Below, one piece after another: positions 9,979 to 18,882 of a stretch of DNA of 31,234 bases; the first letter of the stretch is position 1, and the number at the start of each line of letters is the position of its first letter. Both the position numbers and the translations under genes were made by a program. The notes under the pieces are model-generated. The model was given only the letters and a program-made list of their open reading frames with translations, was not told the DNA's origin and did no database searches. The stretch is from Chara braunii (taxonomy: Eukaryota > Streptophyta > Charophyceae > Charales > Characeae): NCBI GenBank assembly GCA_003427395.1, contig BFEA01000153.1, positions 1,437,369 to 1,468,602 on the forward strand. Direction: 5' to 3'.

Positions 9979-10110
9979 CATTTGAACCCGAAATTTTATT
10001 TTATTTTTTATTTATTTTATTTTATTTTTAATTTATGAACCCGAATTTCGCTTGGGCGAGGATGACGCGTGCCATATTTGTCTTTATTCCCAAAAAAAAA
10101 AAAAAAAAAC
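9979..10110. other. T-rich low-complexity block and A-run
   Basis: A (TTTTA)n-like stretch (about 9991-10034) is flanked by two copies of GAACCCGAA (9983 and 10037). A run of 18 A follows at 10093-10110. The A-run could be the end of a degraded retroposed fragment, but no target duplication was found. Confidence 0.5.
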
Positions 10111-10950
10111 CACATTCATCCATTCAGCAGAAGACAAACAATTGAGCCAGCCACTTTTGTCCCTTGTCGTTTTTGTTCGTTTCTTTGAGGTGAACCCCAC
10201 CGGAGGGCGGCTGGAAAACCCGCGAGGCCATTAAAAACGGCCCACTGTCTTCGGACCTTGTTTGGCAGATTTTGTTGGCACCCCACCGCGACCTTAAACT
10301 TTGGCATTGGAAACAGCCGCATTGGAAACGGCCGCACTTGCCCGAATAGGGAAACTTGGAAGGCCAGGTCCGAAATAGGAAAGTTCGGTAGGGGCACCGG
10401 TCCATGGCCTTCCGTTGTGGTTGTCCGCAGCGGCAACGCAGGTCCAAAAAATGGTCCCCTAAGGCCCTCCGATGCCATCGGAGAACATGCCCCCCCCCCC
10501 ACTCTGCTGGGGGCCATGTTTGGAAAAGGAATGCTGCTATCGGGCAGCGATTTTCCAGGCCGCCGACCATGTGGAAACGCCCCGTCAGCACTTCGGCAAC
10601 CCCTTTCCATCACCGGTCGGGTCTGGAAAACCTTTCCAAAGAGGCTTTCCACACCTCTTTCCATCACCGGTGGGGTCTCCCAAACTATCGGGCGCTTTTT
10701 TTTTTCCAAGCCGCCGTCCGGTGGGGTCCACCTCTTTGTTTCAGATCTAAGGGATCGCTCTGCTAGGAATTTTCGGAATTGAGTTCGGGATGTGTTTGCC
10801 GTCAGATGCATGCCGACCTGGCCGTCAGATGCATGCTGACCCAGGGCTTTCTGGACTGACCTTTGGGCAAGATTACCGTCAGATGCATCCTGGTCTGCAA
10901 GTAATCACAGGGTCTCACCGCACGGCACACGAAACGAAAACGAGTAGCCT
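10111..10950. other. GC-rich non-coding repeat mosaic, continued
   Basis: More copies of the 30-bp GGTGGGGTC / GCCGCC motif are present in both orientations (about 10190, 10275, 10547, 10660 and 10705). Three copies of GTCAGATGCAT occur at 10801, 10823 and 10875. No coding signal is seen. Confidence 0.5.
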
Positions 10951-11024
10951 GCGGGCTTAGCTCAGTTGGTAAGGCACAGAAGTTGCATTCAGGAGGTCGT
11001 GGGTTCAATCCCCATTGGCCTCAC
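10951..11024 (+). tRNA. tRNA-like sequence, degenerate (pseudo-tRNA or SINE head)
   Basis: Box A TAGCTCAGTTGG matches the polymerase III consensus exactly, and box B GGTTCAATCCC lies about 45 bp further on. The T arm folds (GTGGG with CCCAT). The acceptor stem has at least three mismatches and the D and anticodon stems pair poorly. A loop reading GTTGCAT would place TGC as anticodon, but this is weak. It is probably the head of a SINE or a dead tRNA copy; no tail or target duplication was found. Confidence 0.45.
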
Positions 11025-11434
11025 GTACGTGCCTGGGCAAGCTTGGTGTTCTACCAGCTAGAGATAACCCTTTGGCTCTCCAAGCCAGCGTTGGCAGGAC
11101 CTTGGCCAAATATTGTTGGGCGCTATGCAGCAATGGCCATTAGACACCGCTAACGTGGGGTTGGGGGGGGGTAAGGGGAGGTGCAAGTGACTGGCCAAAG
11201 ATGCTTGGCACTAGCATCGCCGGTTTCCCCCGTTGGCAATGCCTGATCACCCTGCATCATCGTGATGAGGGGCTGATACAAGCCTTGCTCTCGCACCACT
11301 GCTGTGGTGCAAACCTACCCCGTGGGCTGGGGAGAGTTCCAGGTTTGGTTGGTGTTCCGTCGTACTATACATAGAGTAGCAGAGAGGATGAGATATAATA
11401 TATGCAAGCGAAGATTGAGAGAAGAATATACTCA
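11025..11434. other. Non-coding stretch with a G-rich tract
   Basis: No gene is seen. The tract at 11157-11183 holds three runs of four or more G plus a shorter one, and could form a quadruplex. A CACCACTGCTGTGGTG hairpin is at 11295-11310. Confidence 0.4.
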
Positions 11435-11728
11435 ATATACTCGATACACTTAGCACAAAATGTGAGGCTTAACTCTCGAGGAGGACATAATGTGCCAAGA
11501 AGAAGAGGCCGCACGTGTGCAACCTGCATCGCCCTTCTGCCTCGTCCACTCATGCAATGATTCTCACGCCTACTCAACTTTAATAGTGTCTTTGCAGCCT
11601 CAACTCTAAGTACTGCGAGATCCTCAGACGGTCGCCAACCGACTTCCTTCTTCCTCAGATCGTCCTACTCGTTGTAAGAAACGTAGAAGGTTCCTATCTA
11701 GCCGTTCGATAGTCCCAAAATTTCCAAA
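11435..11728 (-). repeat. Terminal direct repeat (pseudo-LTR), 3' copy of the element
   Basis: It aligns to 17763-18060 over nearly its whole length with a few substitutions and one short indel. Similarity stops at CCAAA (11728) on one side and fades near 11435 on the other. No hammerhead ribozyme core (CTGATGA plus GAAA in the right layout) was found in either orientation. Confidence 0.9.
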
Positions 11729-11741
11729 CAAAAATTCTAAC

Positions 11742-12194
11742 TGTCGGGTGACAGGGAGTGCCTATAAGCTATCCTCTGCTAAAAAATATCCTGATTTGCC
11801 ATCATGAACAATTGGTCACAAAAAGGCCAAGTTCAAATAAAATTTCAAAAAAAAATTAAATGTCGGGTGACAGGGAGTGCCTATAAGCTATCCTCTGCTA
11901 AAAAATATCCTGATTTGCCGTCATGAACAATTGGTCACAAAAAGGCCAAGTTCAAATAAAATTTCAAAAAAAAATTAAATGTCGGGTGACAGGGAGTGCC
12001 TATAAGCTATCCTCTGCTAAAAAATATCCTGATTTGCCATCATGAACAATTGGTCACAAAAAGGCCAAGTTCAAATAAAATTTCAAAAAAAAATTAAATG
12101 TCGGGTGACAGGGAGTGCCTATAAGCTATCCTCTGCTAAAAAATATCCTGATTTGCCGTCATGAACAATTGGTCACAAAAAGGCCAAGTTCAAA
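11742..12194. repeat. Tandem array, 119-bp unit, 3.8 copies
   Basis: Unit starts are at 11742, 11861, 11980 and 12099, all beginning TGTCGGGTGACAGGGAG. The units are almost identical. One base alternates: GCCATCATG in units 1 and 3, GCCGTCATG in units 2 and 4. This shows that a two-unit, 238-bp block was duplicated last. The array lies just inside the 3' terminal repeat of the Penelope-like element, in its presumed 3' UTR. Confidence 0.95.
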
Positions 12195-12430
12195 AACAAA
12201 TTAGTACCAGCCGTCGCAACTCCGTGTATTGGCAGATATAAAAAAACACAAAAAACCTTGGTCCCGCGCTCGAGATCTTAATTGGTGAACTTTTCAAGCC
12301 ATGTCAGAATGGCTCTGGCCGTGCGTCTCTGCATCCTGGTCCGACGGATAGCCAGGATCGATTGTCTCAGAAGCTTTGTTGGATATCGTAGTAGGAGAGA
12401 TTCGGTAAAAAAATAATTTGATCAAAAAAA
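12195..12430 (-). other. Presumed RT thumb remnant and 3' UTR of the Penelope-like element
   Basis: Minus-strand frames contain short plausible protein stretches but no box that I can assign. I see no separate gene. Confidence 0.35.
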
Positions 12431-13028
12431 TTGCCTCCTGTTCGACCGTTGTATTGGAAAGGATACGGTGCAGGGTTCCCAGTTCAAGTTTTAAGGTCGA
12501 ATGCTAACAGTCTGCAAAACGCCGAAGAAGGGTTTGCGCCATCTGTGGCTGACCCTTTTCATAGACTGCAGCAAAAAAGACGTCATCAACAAATCTAGAC
12601 TCGTGAATGAATCTCTCATCAGTTCCGAGTGATTGGACCCAGTAAAATTCATCAAAATTGCAAACCAGATTAGCTATGGCAGGACTCGAGCCTTTACCCA
12701 TCGGTATCCCGAGCACCTGCTTCAGCAGGTGTCCGTGTACCATAAACTAGGCGTGTGAGATGTCAAACTGCAAGAGCCGTGGTAAATCCCGAATCTTGAT
12801 CGTCTTCCAACCCCATAGTCCTTTGGCCTTCCCCTGGTGGATCTTATTCCCTTGCAATTTCAGATAGATATGAGTAATATTCTTTGCTAGGTACTGACAA
12901 ACCAGCCAATCCGCAACTATGAGAATGTGTGCATGATCTAGACAAGTGAACATATCTTTCACGTCAAAAGTGTTGTATAGGACAGCAGCTTGGTCTTGGA
13001 ATAGATCAACAACCTGTTGGTTGATTCT
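12431..13028 (-). pseudogene. RT core of the Penelope-like element (palm motifs A to C)
   Basis: On the minus strand the order is INQQVVDLFQ, then NTFDVKDMFTCL (motif A, Asp kept, about 12940-12970). Next come LLQFDISHA, a TAG at 12747-12749, FMVHG, and VLGIPMGKGSSPAIANLV (motif B, about 12660-12710), followed by RFVDDVFF (motif C, about 12576-12600, both Asp kept). A TAG at 12504-12506 follows ADC, and HSTLKLELGTLHRIL continues beyond it. GIPMG plus FVDD and the FDV box fit Penelope-like RTs better than L1 or LTR RTs. The three catalytic aspartates are intact, so decay is recent enough to leave the active site readable. The 5' part of RT lies beyond the insertion at 13029-13956. Confidence 0.75.
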
Positions 13029-13956
13029 ATCAACAGAAAAATTCCCGCGAGAAATAAAAGTTGAAAAAACATTCCATAAGAAAAAAATCCTTCATATTTA
13101 TAAATTTTCATTCCAATGTTCGTCCAATTCTAAAATTTCCAATTTAATTTGATAAGTTCCCGTCTAAATATGAACTTTCCCATCCAACTACATCTATTTG
13201 TTGAAGATGGAATGAAAGTATGGACGAGTTTATGAAGTATTTTAATTAAACTTTAATTCTACTACAACAAATATCTTCTAATTTAGATTGATTTAACCTA
13301 TTTATGATTGGAAATCCTTACTTAGAATGATAGTCCAATTAAAATATTTCATGAACTCATCCAGACTTTCAATCCATCTCTAGCATGCAGTTCAAATAAG
13401 AAGAGATACCCCATTCTTGGAAGGAAAGTTTTCAAGTAAGTCGGAAAATTTTAAAATTGGAATGACAGAGCAGGTTAACCGAGCACCCATTTTTCAGTCC
13501 CATTTATAAGAAAACCAGACAGTGATTTTAACAACACTTCACACCAATCTATAGAGTGCACTTCTTACGACCCCATCACAGAAAAAAACCCTAAAAACAA
13601 CAATTAAAAACATATAAAACAGCAAGCCAAAGGTGCGTTTCCATGAAATTCGGCCCAAAAAAAACTTGACCAATTTGAGAAATTTCAGAAATCTTAATAG
13701 CGCAAATTCTAAAACTCAAAATAACCCCAAATTTCATATACGGAAACCCTATCAAAATGCATATATAGCAAAAACTTGAAATTCCAAAAAAACATGAAAT
13801 TTGAGCCCAAAACCCTAATTTCAGAAATTTCAGGCCTGAAAACCAGATGCCCCGTTAACCTCTTGTGCATTTTTTAAGATGGAATGAAAATTTAAAATTT
13901 AGAATGTAATTTTACTCCAGAATGATTATTTAATTCTAGGAATTTTTTCTATTGAT
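13029..13956. mobile_element. AT-rich element with terminal inverted repeats, 928 bp, inside the RT
   Basis: The left end ATCAACAGAAAAATTCC and the right end GGAATTTTTTCTATTGAT are near-perfect inverted repeats, and subterminal AAATTTTCATTCC occurs near both ends. It separates THELVSRIHQ from INQQVVDLFQ of one RT. The interior has no transposase. It contains an inverted pair of about 43 bp (13206-13250 and 13344-13388) that would form a hairpin. The target duplication is unclear, so the borders may be a few bases off. It is strongly AT-rich compared with its surroundings. An intron is unlikely because the ends lack splice-site form. Confidence 0.65.
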
Positions 13957-14617
13957 GAATGCGTGAGACCAGCTCGTGAGTACCTAACAGTACAAAACCA
14001 AGTTTTGACTGTCTAGTTAAAAAATTAATGCATCTAAACAACAGCTTAGATGCAATGACGGTTCTTCAAAGGTCCTGACAATTGGTCTTGTTTTTGTGAC
14101 ATCTTTGTGCTTAGGCATGACGTAAGCGCCCGTATCTACCTCGAGTTTTACATGGGGCAAATTTCGTCAAACCCAGATCCTTATACGTGATCCGGTTTTG
14201 ATCGAGAATATCCTTCATGGTAGAGTTAATAATCTCATAATTCCTAACTGTCAAAACGATCTGATGCATCCGGTCCCAAAACACCATTGGGCATTCCACA
14301 AAGGTTTCGCTTGGACTCCGGTCCAAAGGACAATGGATAAAAACTCTCAGTTTCTTTTTCCAGTCCAAAACAGTTGAGATACTCACCCCTTAATTCCTTC
14401 CTTCCGTTTTCATGATGCATCCGTCGGTAGTGTGCAGCAGAGGTGGTGTTACAAAATACTTTTTTGGTAGACAAGCAATAAAACATGAAAGAGATTGCTG
14501 AATAGCTATCATGTTATCTTCACCGTGGAAGTAGGGAACATTCTTAGAGTTATAGATCACTGCGTCCGACACATAGTCAGATAACATGAAGGAGACGTGT
14601 CAACTACCTTCGGGTAA
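13957..14617 (-). pseudogene. N-terminal RT portion and connector of the Penelope-like element
   Basis: On the minus strand DTGAYVMPKHKDVTKTRPIV (about 14072-14131) is the RT fingers box, followed by RTFEEPSLH. After a frame change GFVLLGTHELVSRIHQ reaches the insertion. Upstream, in other frames, lie YCLSTKKVFCNTTSAAHYRR, a Cys/His-rich stretch that could be a zinc-binding connector, and FIHCPLDRSP. Naiad/Chlamys elements have a short CxC connector between endonuclease and RT. This region occupies that place, but I cannot show the exact motif. TGA codons at 14600-14602 and 14618-14620 and at least two frame changes break it. Confidence 0.6.
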
Positions 14618-15838
14618 TCATAGTAAGCGCAAGGACCGGGGTTTGGTGGTAACCATCCTTTTGTGATCATGCAGAAGATCCCCGATAGTCTTGGATTTGG
14701 CAAACATGACTCTAGATCGCTTCACAAGAGTCTTAGCTAGAGACTTGTGAGTGATATTCGAAAGTATGGTCTGTTGCAGAAGGAGTCGTACTTTAGCGAT
14801 ATCAATATTTACAGAGAAATAAATTCTTAGTATCAGTCTTTTCCTTATATTCACACCAAAATTTCTGATTGTTGTTCGCGATAGATAACATCGTAGGATG
14901 CCCTTGCTCTTCTTTGATCCAATCGTATGCATGTTGGAGTAGAGATCGATAAGGCGGGTTAATGAGCAGTAATAAAGCTTAGCTCTACTCCATGGTGCAC
15001 GAAGGAGTGAGAGAAACCTTCTCCTGACCCTATTATGTTTACTCTTATACTCAACACAACAGGAGACTTTGAATACACAACCAAACTCAATCTGAGATCT
15101 GCTATTACGCAAGGCAGTTCTTACACCATCAAGAGTAATTATGCTCTCACCAAATTGACGTTTAATTACTTTCCACGCCTCAATCCACAGCTTACCAGGC
15201 AAAGATTGAATCACAGCATGAGGTTTAATAAGATCAAAAAGTTTCGTGGTACACAAATTATCAGACTTAAACAAGATAGGAAGACTTAGATTTGTTCGCT
15301 GGTGATTCCAGCGACTCCGTTTTTTCTTCCTTGTACATACTTTCCCATTTGTCTTGAATATGTGAAGTGTGTTTAGATAAGGATTCCATTTTTGAATAAG
15401 TTTTTTTTCCACGTGTGCGACATCTGTCCTACTCCCAACCCAGACAGGAATGCAGACATATCGGTGAATTCCGAATTTACTGATCCACGAGTAAAGCTTC
15501 CGGTGCAGCTTCCGGTGCAACTTCCTTTCCTTTCGGATAACAGTTGCGGCATGTTCTCTCCATCAGGTATCGATACCCCTAATTGTCTTACCTGTATAGA
15601 TGTGCCGGCACCATGGAGAGATCCAAACGTACACGCAGACTCTGCACTGAATCAGCAACGATATGTCCATATGCAGATGGTTAATCATCTTCCCGATCCG
15701 ACAGCCCCATGAGATCTGGGACCTGCGTAGCAAAGCAATCATGCAAATCCGAAATGCACGGTTGATAACCCGACAGTCCTTCCACTGCTTACGATTGACA
15801 AGAACCACAAGCGAATTACTACAACACTGAAGAAAGTT
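14618..15838 (-). pseudogene. GIY-YIG endonuclease and linker of the Penelope-like element
   Basis: The frame is open from 15838 down to TGA 14618-14620, with a single TGA at 15563-15565. Endonuclease boxes appear in order: VCVYVW (GIY box), HIYTGKT (YIG box, with YTG), then GIDT-stop-WREH. Next are LYSWISKFG, RYVCIPVW, VEKKLIQKW (conserved Glu) and NPYLNT (conserved Asn). The TGA falls exactly where GIY-YIG enzymes have the catalytic Arg before W-x-x-H, consistent with CGA to TGA. The following 260 residues are basic and resemble no domain I can name; they link to the RT. No ATG precedes the GIY box closely (candidates are MIALL and MINHL), so the start is unclear. Cleavage by this domain would supply the primer for reverse transcription. 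Confidence 0.8.
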
Positions 15839-15885
15839 TCATAGTATATTCTCCGTGATACCAGATAACGACGACCAAGTTAATC

Positions 15886-17025
15886 TTAGTGGCTCGACGG
15901 GTGTACGTCCTTCGATGGTTCAGCATCGGTGGAATCAGCAGCCTCATCTGATTGGTCGACCTCCTCCTCATCGTCTTCCGAAGACGTCGTGTTTGATGCT
16001 TCAGTGGGTTCGGGAATCGTCTCCTTACCCTGAACTTCATCGCCCGGTTCTGCGAAATCAGTGAGATCCTCAGTGATGTCGACGATGAGCCCGGGGATCT
16101 TCCTTAGAGTGACACGTGCTTGCGGAACTCCTTTATACCGCACATTGTACTTCGCGCAGAGCTTCTTGAGGTCGTCCATCTGCAGCGCACTTAACATACT
16201 CTCCGACAACTATCTTCCTTCCAGTATCCGTCTCCTTGCTGAGATCCGTACGCCATTCAGACGTCTACCAACACCTTTCTTGATCGCCGGCTTCTTCACA
16301 CCACGAGGACCAGTGCCGGCGGTATTCGGTGTCCGCTTCGGAGTCTTGTTCAATGGGGCACGTGGCTTCGGAGATGGTTTGGTGAGGGGAGACTTATACG
16401 AGTTGATCTGGCCTTGGAGGTTAGCCAGATCATATCGAAGCTCCTTCATGTCTTTCAACTGTTTCTTGAGAGTGACCATCCTCACTGCTTCGTCCGCCTT
16501 GGTTTGCGCTTTAAGTCTCACGTGGTCTATTCCGATATCCGATTTCTTCTTTGCGCCCTCCGACATAGCTTCTGACACCGCTTTCTTAACCACCTGCTTC
16601 AGCATGTCAGTGGTGATCACGCTATCCGATTTCTCTGAAGCATGCGCTCAGAACTCATCAGAGAGTTTATCAACCCTCTTCCTCAGACGGTCGAGCTCCC
16701 AGCGAAAGGCGTACATCTCATCACGAAGCTCAATTGTGAACCAGACTCTATTGCCTGGTGCCTGCTTGTTGTATGGGAATTTGCTTCGGCGATCCTCGTG
16801 CCAGTAATTTCTCCCTCGATCCCTGGATGAACTGCGTCTCCGTTGCCTACTTGAGGTAGAAGAGGACCTCGATCTACATTTCTCACGTTTTCGTAACTTA
16901 TCATCGCTGGACCGGTCCGGCGAGCGCTCAGTCCTTCGAGCAGGATATCTCCCACGCCTCGAATCATCCTTCTTACTCCTTCGAGATGGTGACCTAGATC
17001 TTAATCTCGTCCGTGAACGTCCCAT
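15886..17025 (-). pseudogene. ORF1 of the Penelope-like element: SR-rich, coiled-coil, SAP-like protein
   Basis: The frame is continuous from ATG at 17025 to TAA at 15886-15888, interrupted by TGA 16648-16650 and TAG 16210-16212 (379 residues if both are read through). Residues 1-85 are Arg/Ser-rich with repeated RSRS-type dipeptides. About 95-190 are heptad-rich and likely coiled coil (WELDRLRKRVDKL; VTLKKQLKDMKELRYDL). About 195-270 are Lys/Pro/Arg-rich. About 275-320 (LSALQMDDLKKLCAKYNV) look like a SAP DNA-binding fold. The last 50 are acidic. It lies upstream of the endonuclease in another frame, 47 bp before that frame opens. SR and SAP regions suggest RNA and DNA binding, as in a retroelement ORF1 chaperone; this is inference. 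A captured host gene is an alternative. Confidence 0.65.
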
Positions 17026-17762
17026 ATTTCGGAGTTGAAGCCGAGCTCGGAGGTGATCACTGCAGATCGCACGTTGTTACCGCCCTGTATGTCCACACAA
17101 TAAAAGAACTTAAAAGAAGAATAATGATAAAGAAAAATATATTAAAAAAAAATAATAATGAAGAGAAATCCCCAAACGCAAAAAGGGTGAAAAGTTCGAG
17201 TAACGTGCCCGTCCTAGGAATCGAGACGGGAAGGTGAGAAGGAATTATTATAGGAAGATGTACACGATCGATCGCAGACGTGAAACTGATGCAGTACTAA
17301 AGACTAAAGGTTACACCACCAGAGCTTGCAATCCGAAAAAAACAGTGAGCGAAGAACTCAAAGTAATATGTACGCCGCATAACCTATCTAGTACGCGAGA
17401 TTTCGGTCAAAAAAGCGCCTGCGAGAAATGACGACAATGGGTTAAACCTCAAGAGGGTATAAGCGAAGAAAGATAAAGATTCAAGGCCTTCGGAACGGAG
17501 AATGAAATTGCACGTCCAATCGCGCTGCACGAAGCGTCGAAAATGACGAACGCTAAACTGAACTGAAACGAGACGAATAGCAAACTCAACGCTTGAAGAA
17601 AGGAGGAATAACCACCCGCCAGCTTGGGAACAACGTCGGGCTGCTATGATACCTGCAAGAAAGACACACAAAACGAACCTCGTAATGGAAAAAATCCATA
17701 CGAGGGTTGCATATCGACCAACACGGGTATTATCGCCCGTATGCTCAAGACAAGCTGCATGA
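17026..17762 (-). other. 5' leader of the Penelope-like element
   Basis: This lies between the 5' terminal repeat and the ORF1 ATG. It holds an A-rich stretch (17098-17160) and short chance frames only. Confidence 0.5.
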
Positions 17763-18060
17763 AAATACTTAATACACTTAGCACAAAATGTGAGGCTTTA
17801 CTCTCGAGGAGGACATAATGTGCCAAATAAGAAGAAGACGCCGCACGTGTGCAACCTGCATCGCCCTTCTGCCTCGTCCACTCAGGCAATGATGCTCACG
17901 CCTACTCAGCTTAAATAGTGTCTTTGCAGCCTCAACTCTAAGTACTACGAGATCCTCAGATGGTCGCCAACCGACTTCCTCCTTCCTCAGATCATCCTGC
18001 TCGTTGTAAGAAACGTAGAAGGTTCCTATCTAGCCGTTCGATAGTCCCAAAATTTCCAAA
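17763..18060 (-). repeat. Terminal direct repeat (pseudo-LTR), 5' copy of the element
   Basis: It is the partner of 11435-11728. Both end at AAAATTTCCAAA on the high-coordinate side. The remaining differences are mostly transitions, so the two copies have aged since insertion. Confidence 0.9.
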
Positions 18061-18882
18061 GTTACTAATTGAGAAATGATCACAGAAAAAGGTAAAATTA
18101 AACTTCGTCCTTCCAATCAACCATCAAAATCAGACAACTCTAAAATCCAGTCAGGTCAAATTCAGAAGATTATTGGTACTTATTTGAGTATGCGCTAACC
18201 GATCCACCAATGGGCAGGACTCTGGCCCTAAAGCTATCAACCATCAAAAAACCTCCATCCCCACTTCCTCAACACCCCAACTTACCTCTTCCCCCTCAAA
18301 CCCTACCCCACCGTGTTCAGGGGAGGAGAGACGCCCTCCCTCCCACTGCTAGTCACTAGGCTCTAGGCAATACTAGCACTAAAAACTTCAACGACCATCT
18401 TCAATCCCAGTGCAGCACCTCCTCGCCAAACCCGTTGGTGAGTCGCCGCATGAGATTCAAGCCTTACTAGACTTTTACTTACCATACTGTCGAGGAAGAG
18501 GGGAAACCCCCATAGCCCACCTGCCCATGTGGAGTCGCCCGACGAACCTCATCCATGCCCGTCAACCCAACACTCGCCTTCACAGGAGATGGCGCCACAC
18601 TCCAATATCGCTTCTCGCCATACCTTACTCCCTCGCCTTGTACTCCCACCCGCGACCACTCACCCATCGCTCACACTACTCGCACGCCATTACTGTATGA
18701 AATCGCAACATTCCGGACGGGCGCCCTGGTCGGATTGGGCGCAGCGCTCCCGGTAGCGCTGTGCCCGAGACTCCCACACCGTGGTTGCTACTCCCTCTCC
18801 CCTCAGTTTGCTGGTCTGCACGATCAAGGGCATACTCACTTTAGGGGGCTTATTCTCAAAATCTCAAAATCCGTTGTTCTTA
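18061..18882. other. Non-coding stretch, no gene recognised
   Basis: Frames overlap on both strands without domain content. At 18828-18840 GGGCATACTCAC begins a short segment similar to the start of the dispersed repeat at 19431, cut off by MITE M3 at 18883. Confidence 0.5.

Larger units (their letters stand above)
11435..18060 (-). mobile_element. Penelope-like element with N-terminal GIY-YIG endonuclease (Chlamys/Naiad-type order)
   Basis: A 6.6-kb element lies between direct repeats of 294 and 298 bp (11435-11728 and 17763-18060). On the minus strand it carries ORF1, then a GIY-YIG endonuclease, a linker, and an RT whose boxes (MPKHKD, RPIV, NTFDVKDMF, GIPMG, FVDD) resemble Penelope-like elements. 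Canonical Penelope-like elements have the endonuclease after RT. The reverse order, pseudo-LTRs and lack of a hammerhead ribozyme fit the Naiad/Chlamys clade, of which Chlamys occurs in green algae and spike mosses. No protease, RNase H or integrase is seen, which argues against an LTR retrotransposon. The copy is inactive: stops, frameshifts and a 928-bp insertion interrupt it. Confidence 0.75.

Noticed and set aside
8303-10811. Many overlapping frames of 60-230 codons on both strands
   Set aside because: The DNA is GC-rich and repetitive, frames overlap in several phases, and none shows a domain or a coherent start.
11435-11728. Hammerhead ribozyme in the terminal repeat
   Set aside because: I found no CTGATGA core with a properly placed GAAA in either orientation.
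11742-12194. CRISPR-like array
   Set aside because: The 119-bp units are contiguous with no spacers, and the context is a eukaryotic retroelement.
13029-13956. Spliceosomal or group II intron in the RT
   Set aside because: The borders are inverted repeats without splice-site form, and no intron-encoded protein or domain V-like hairpin was seen.
15563-15565. TGA as a selenocysteine codon (selenoprotein forms exist in Naiad elements)
   Set aside because: The position expects the catalytic Arg, CGA to TGA is a one-step change, and no SECIS-like structure was recognised.
11435-18060. Reading the 0.3-kb direct repeats as LTRs of a Gypsy, Copia or DIRS element
   Set aside because: No protease, RNase H, integrase or tyrosine recombinase is seen, whereas a GIY-YIG domain and Penelope-like RT boxes are. 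Penelope-like elements commonly have pseudo-LTRs.
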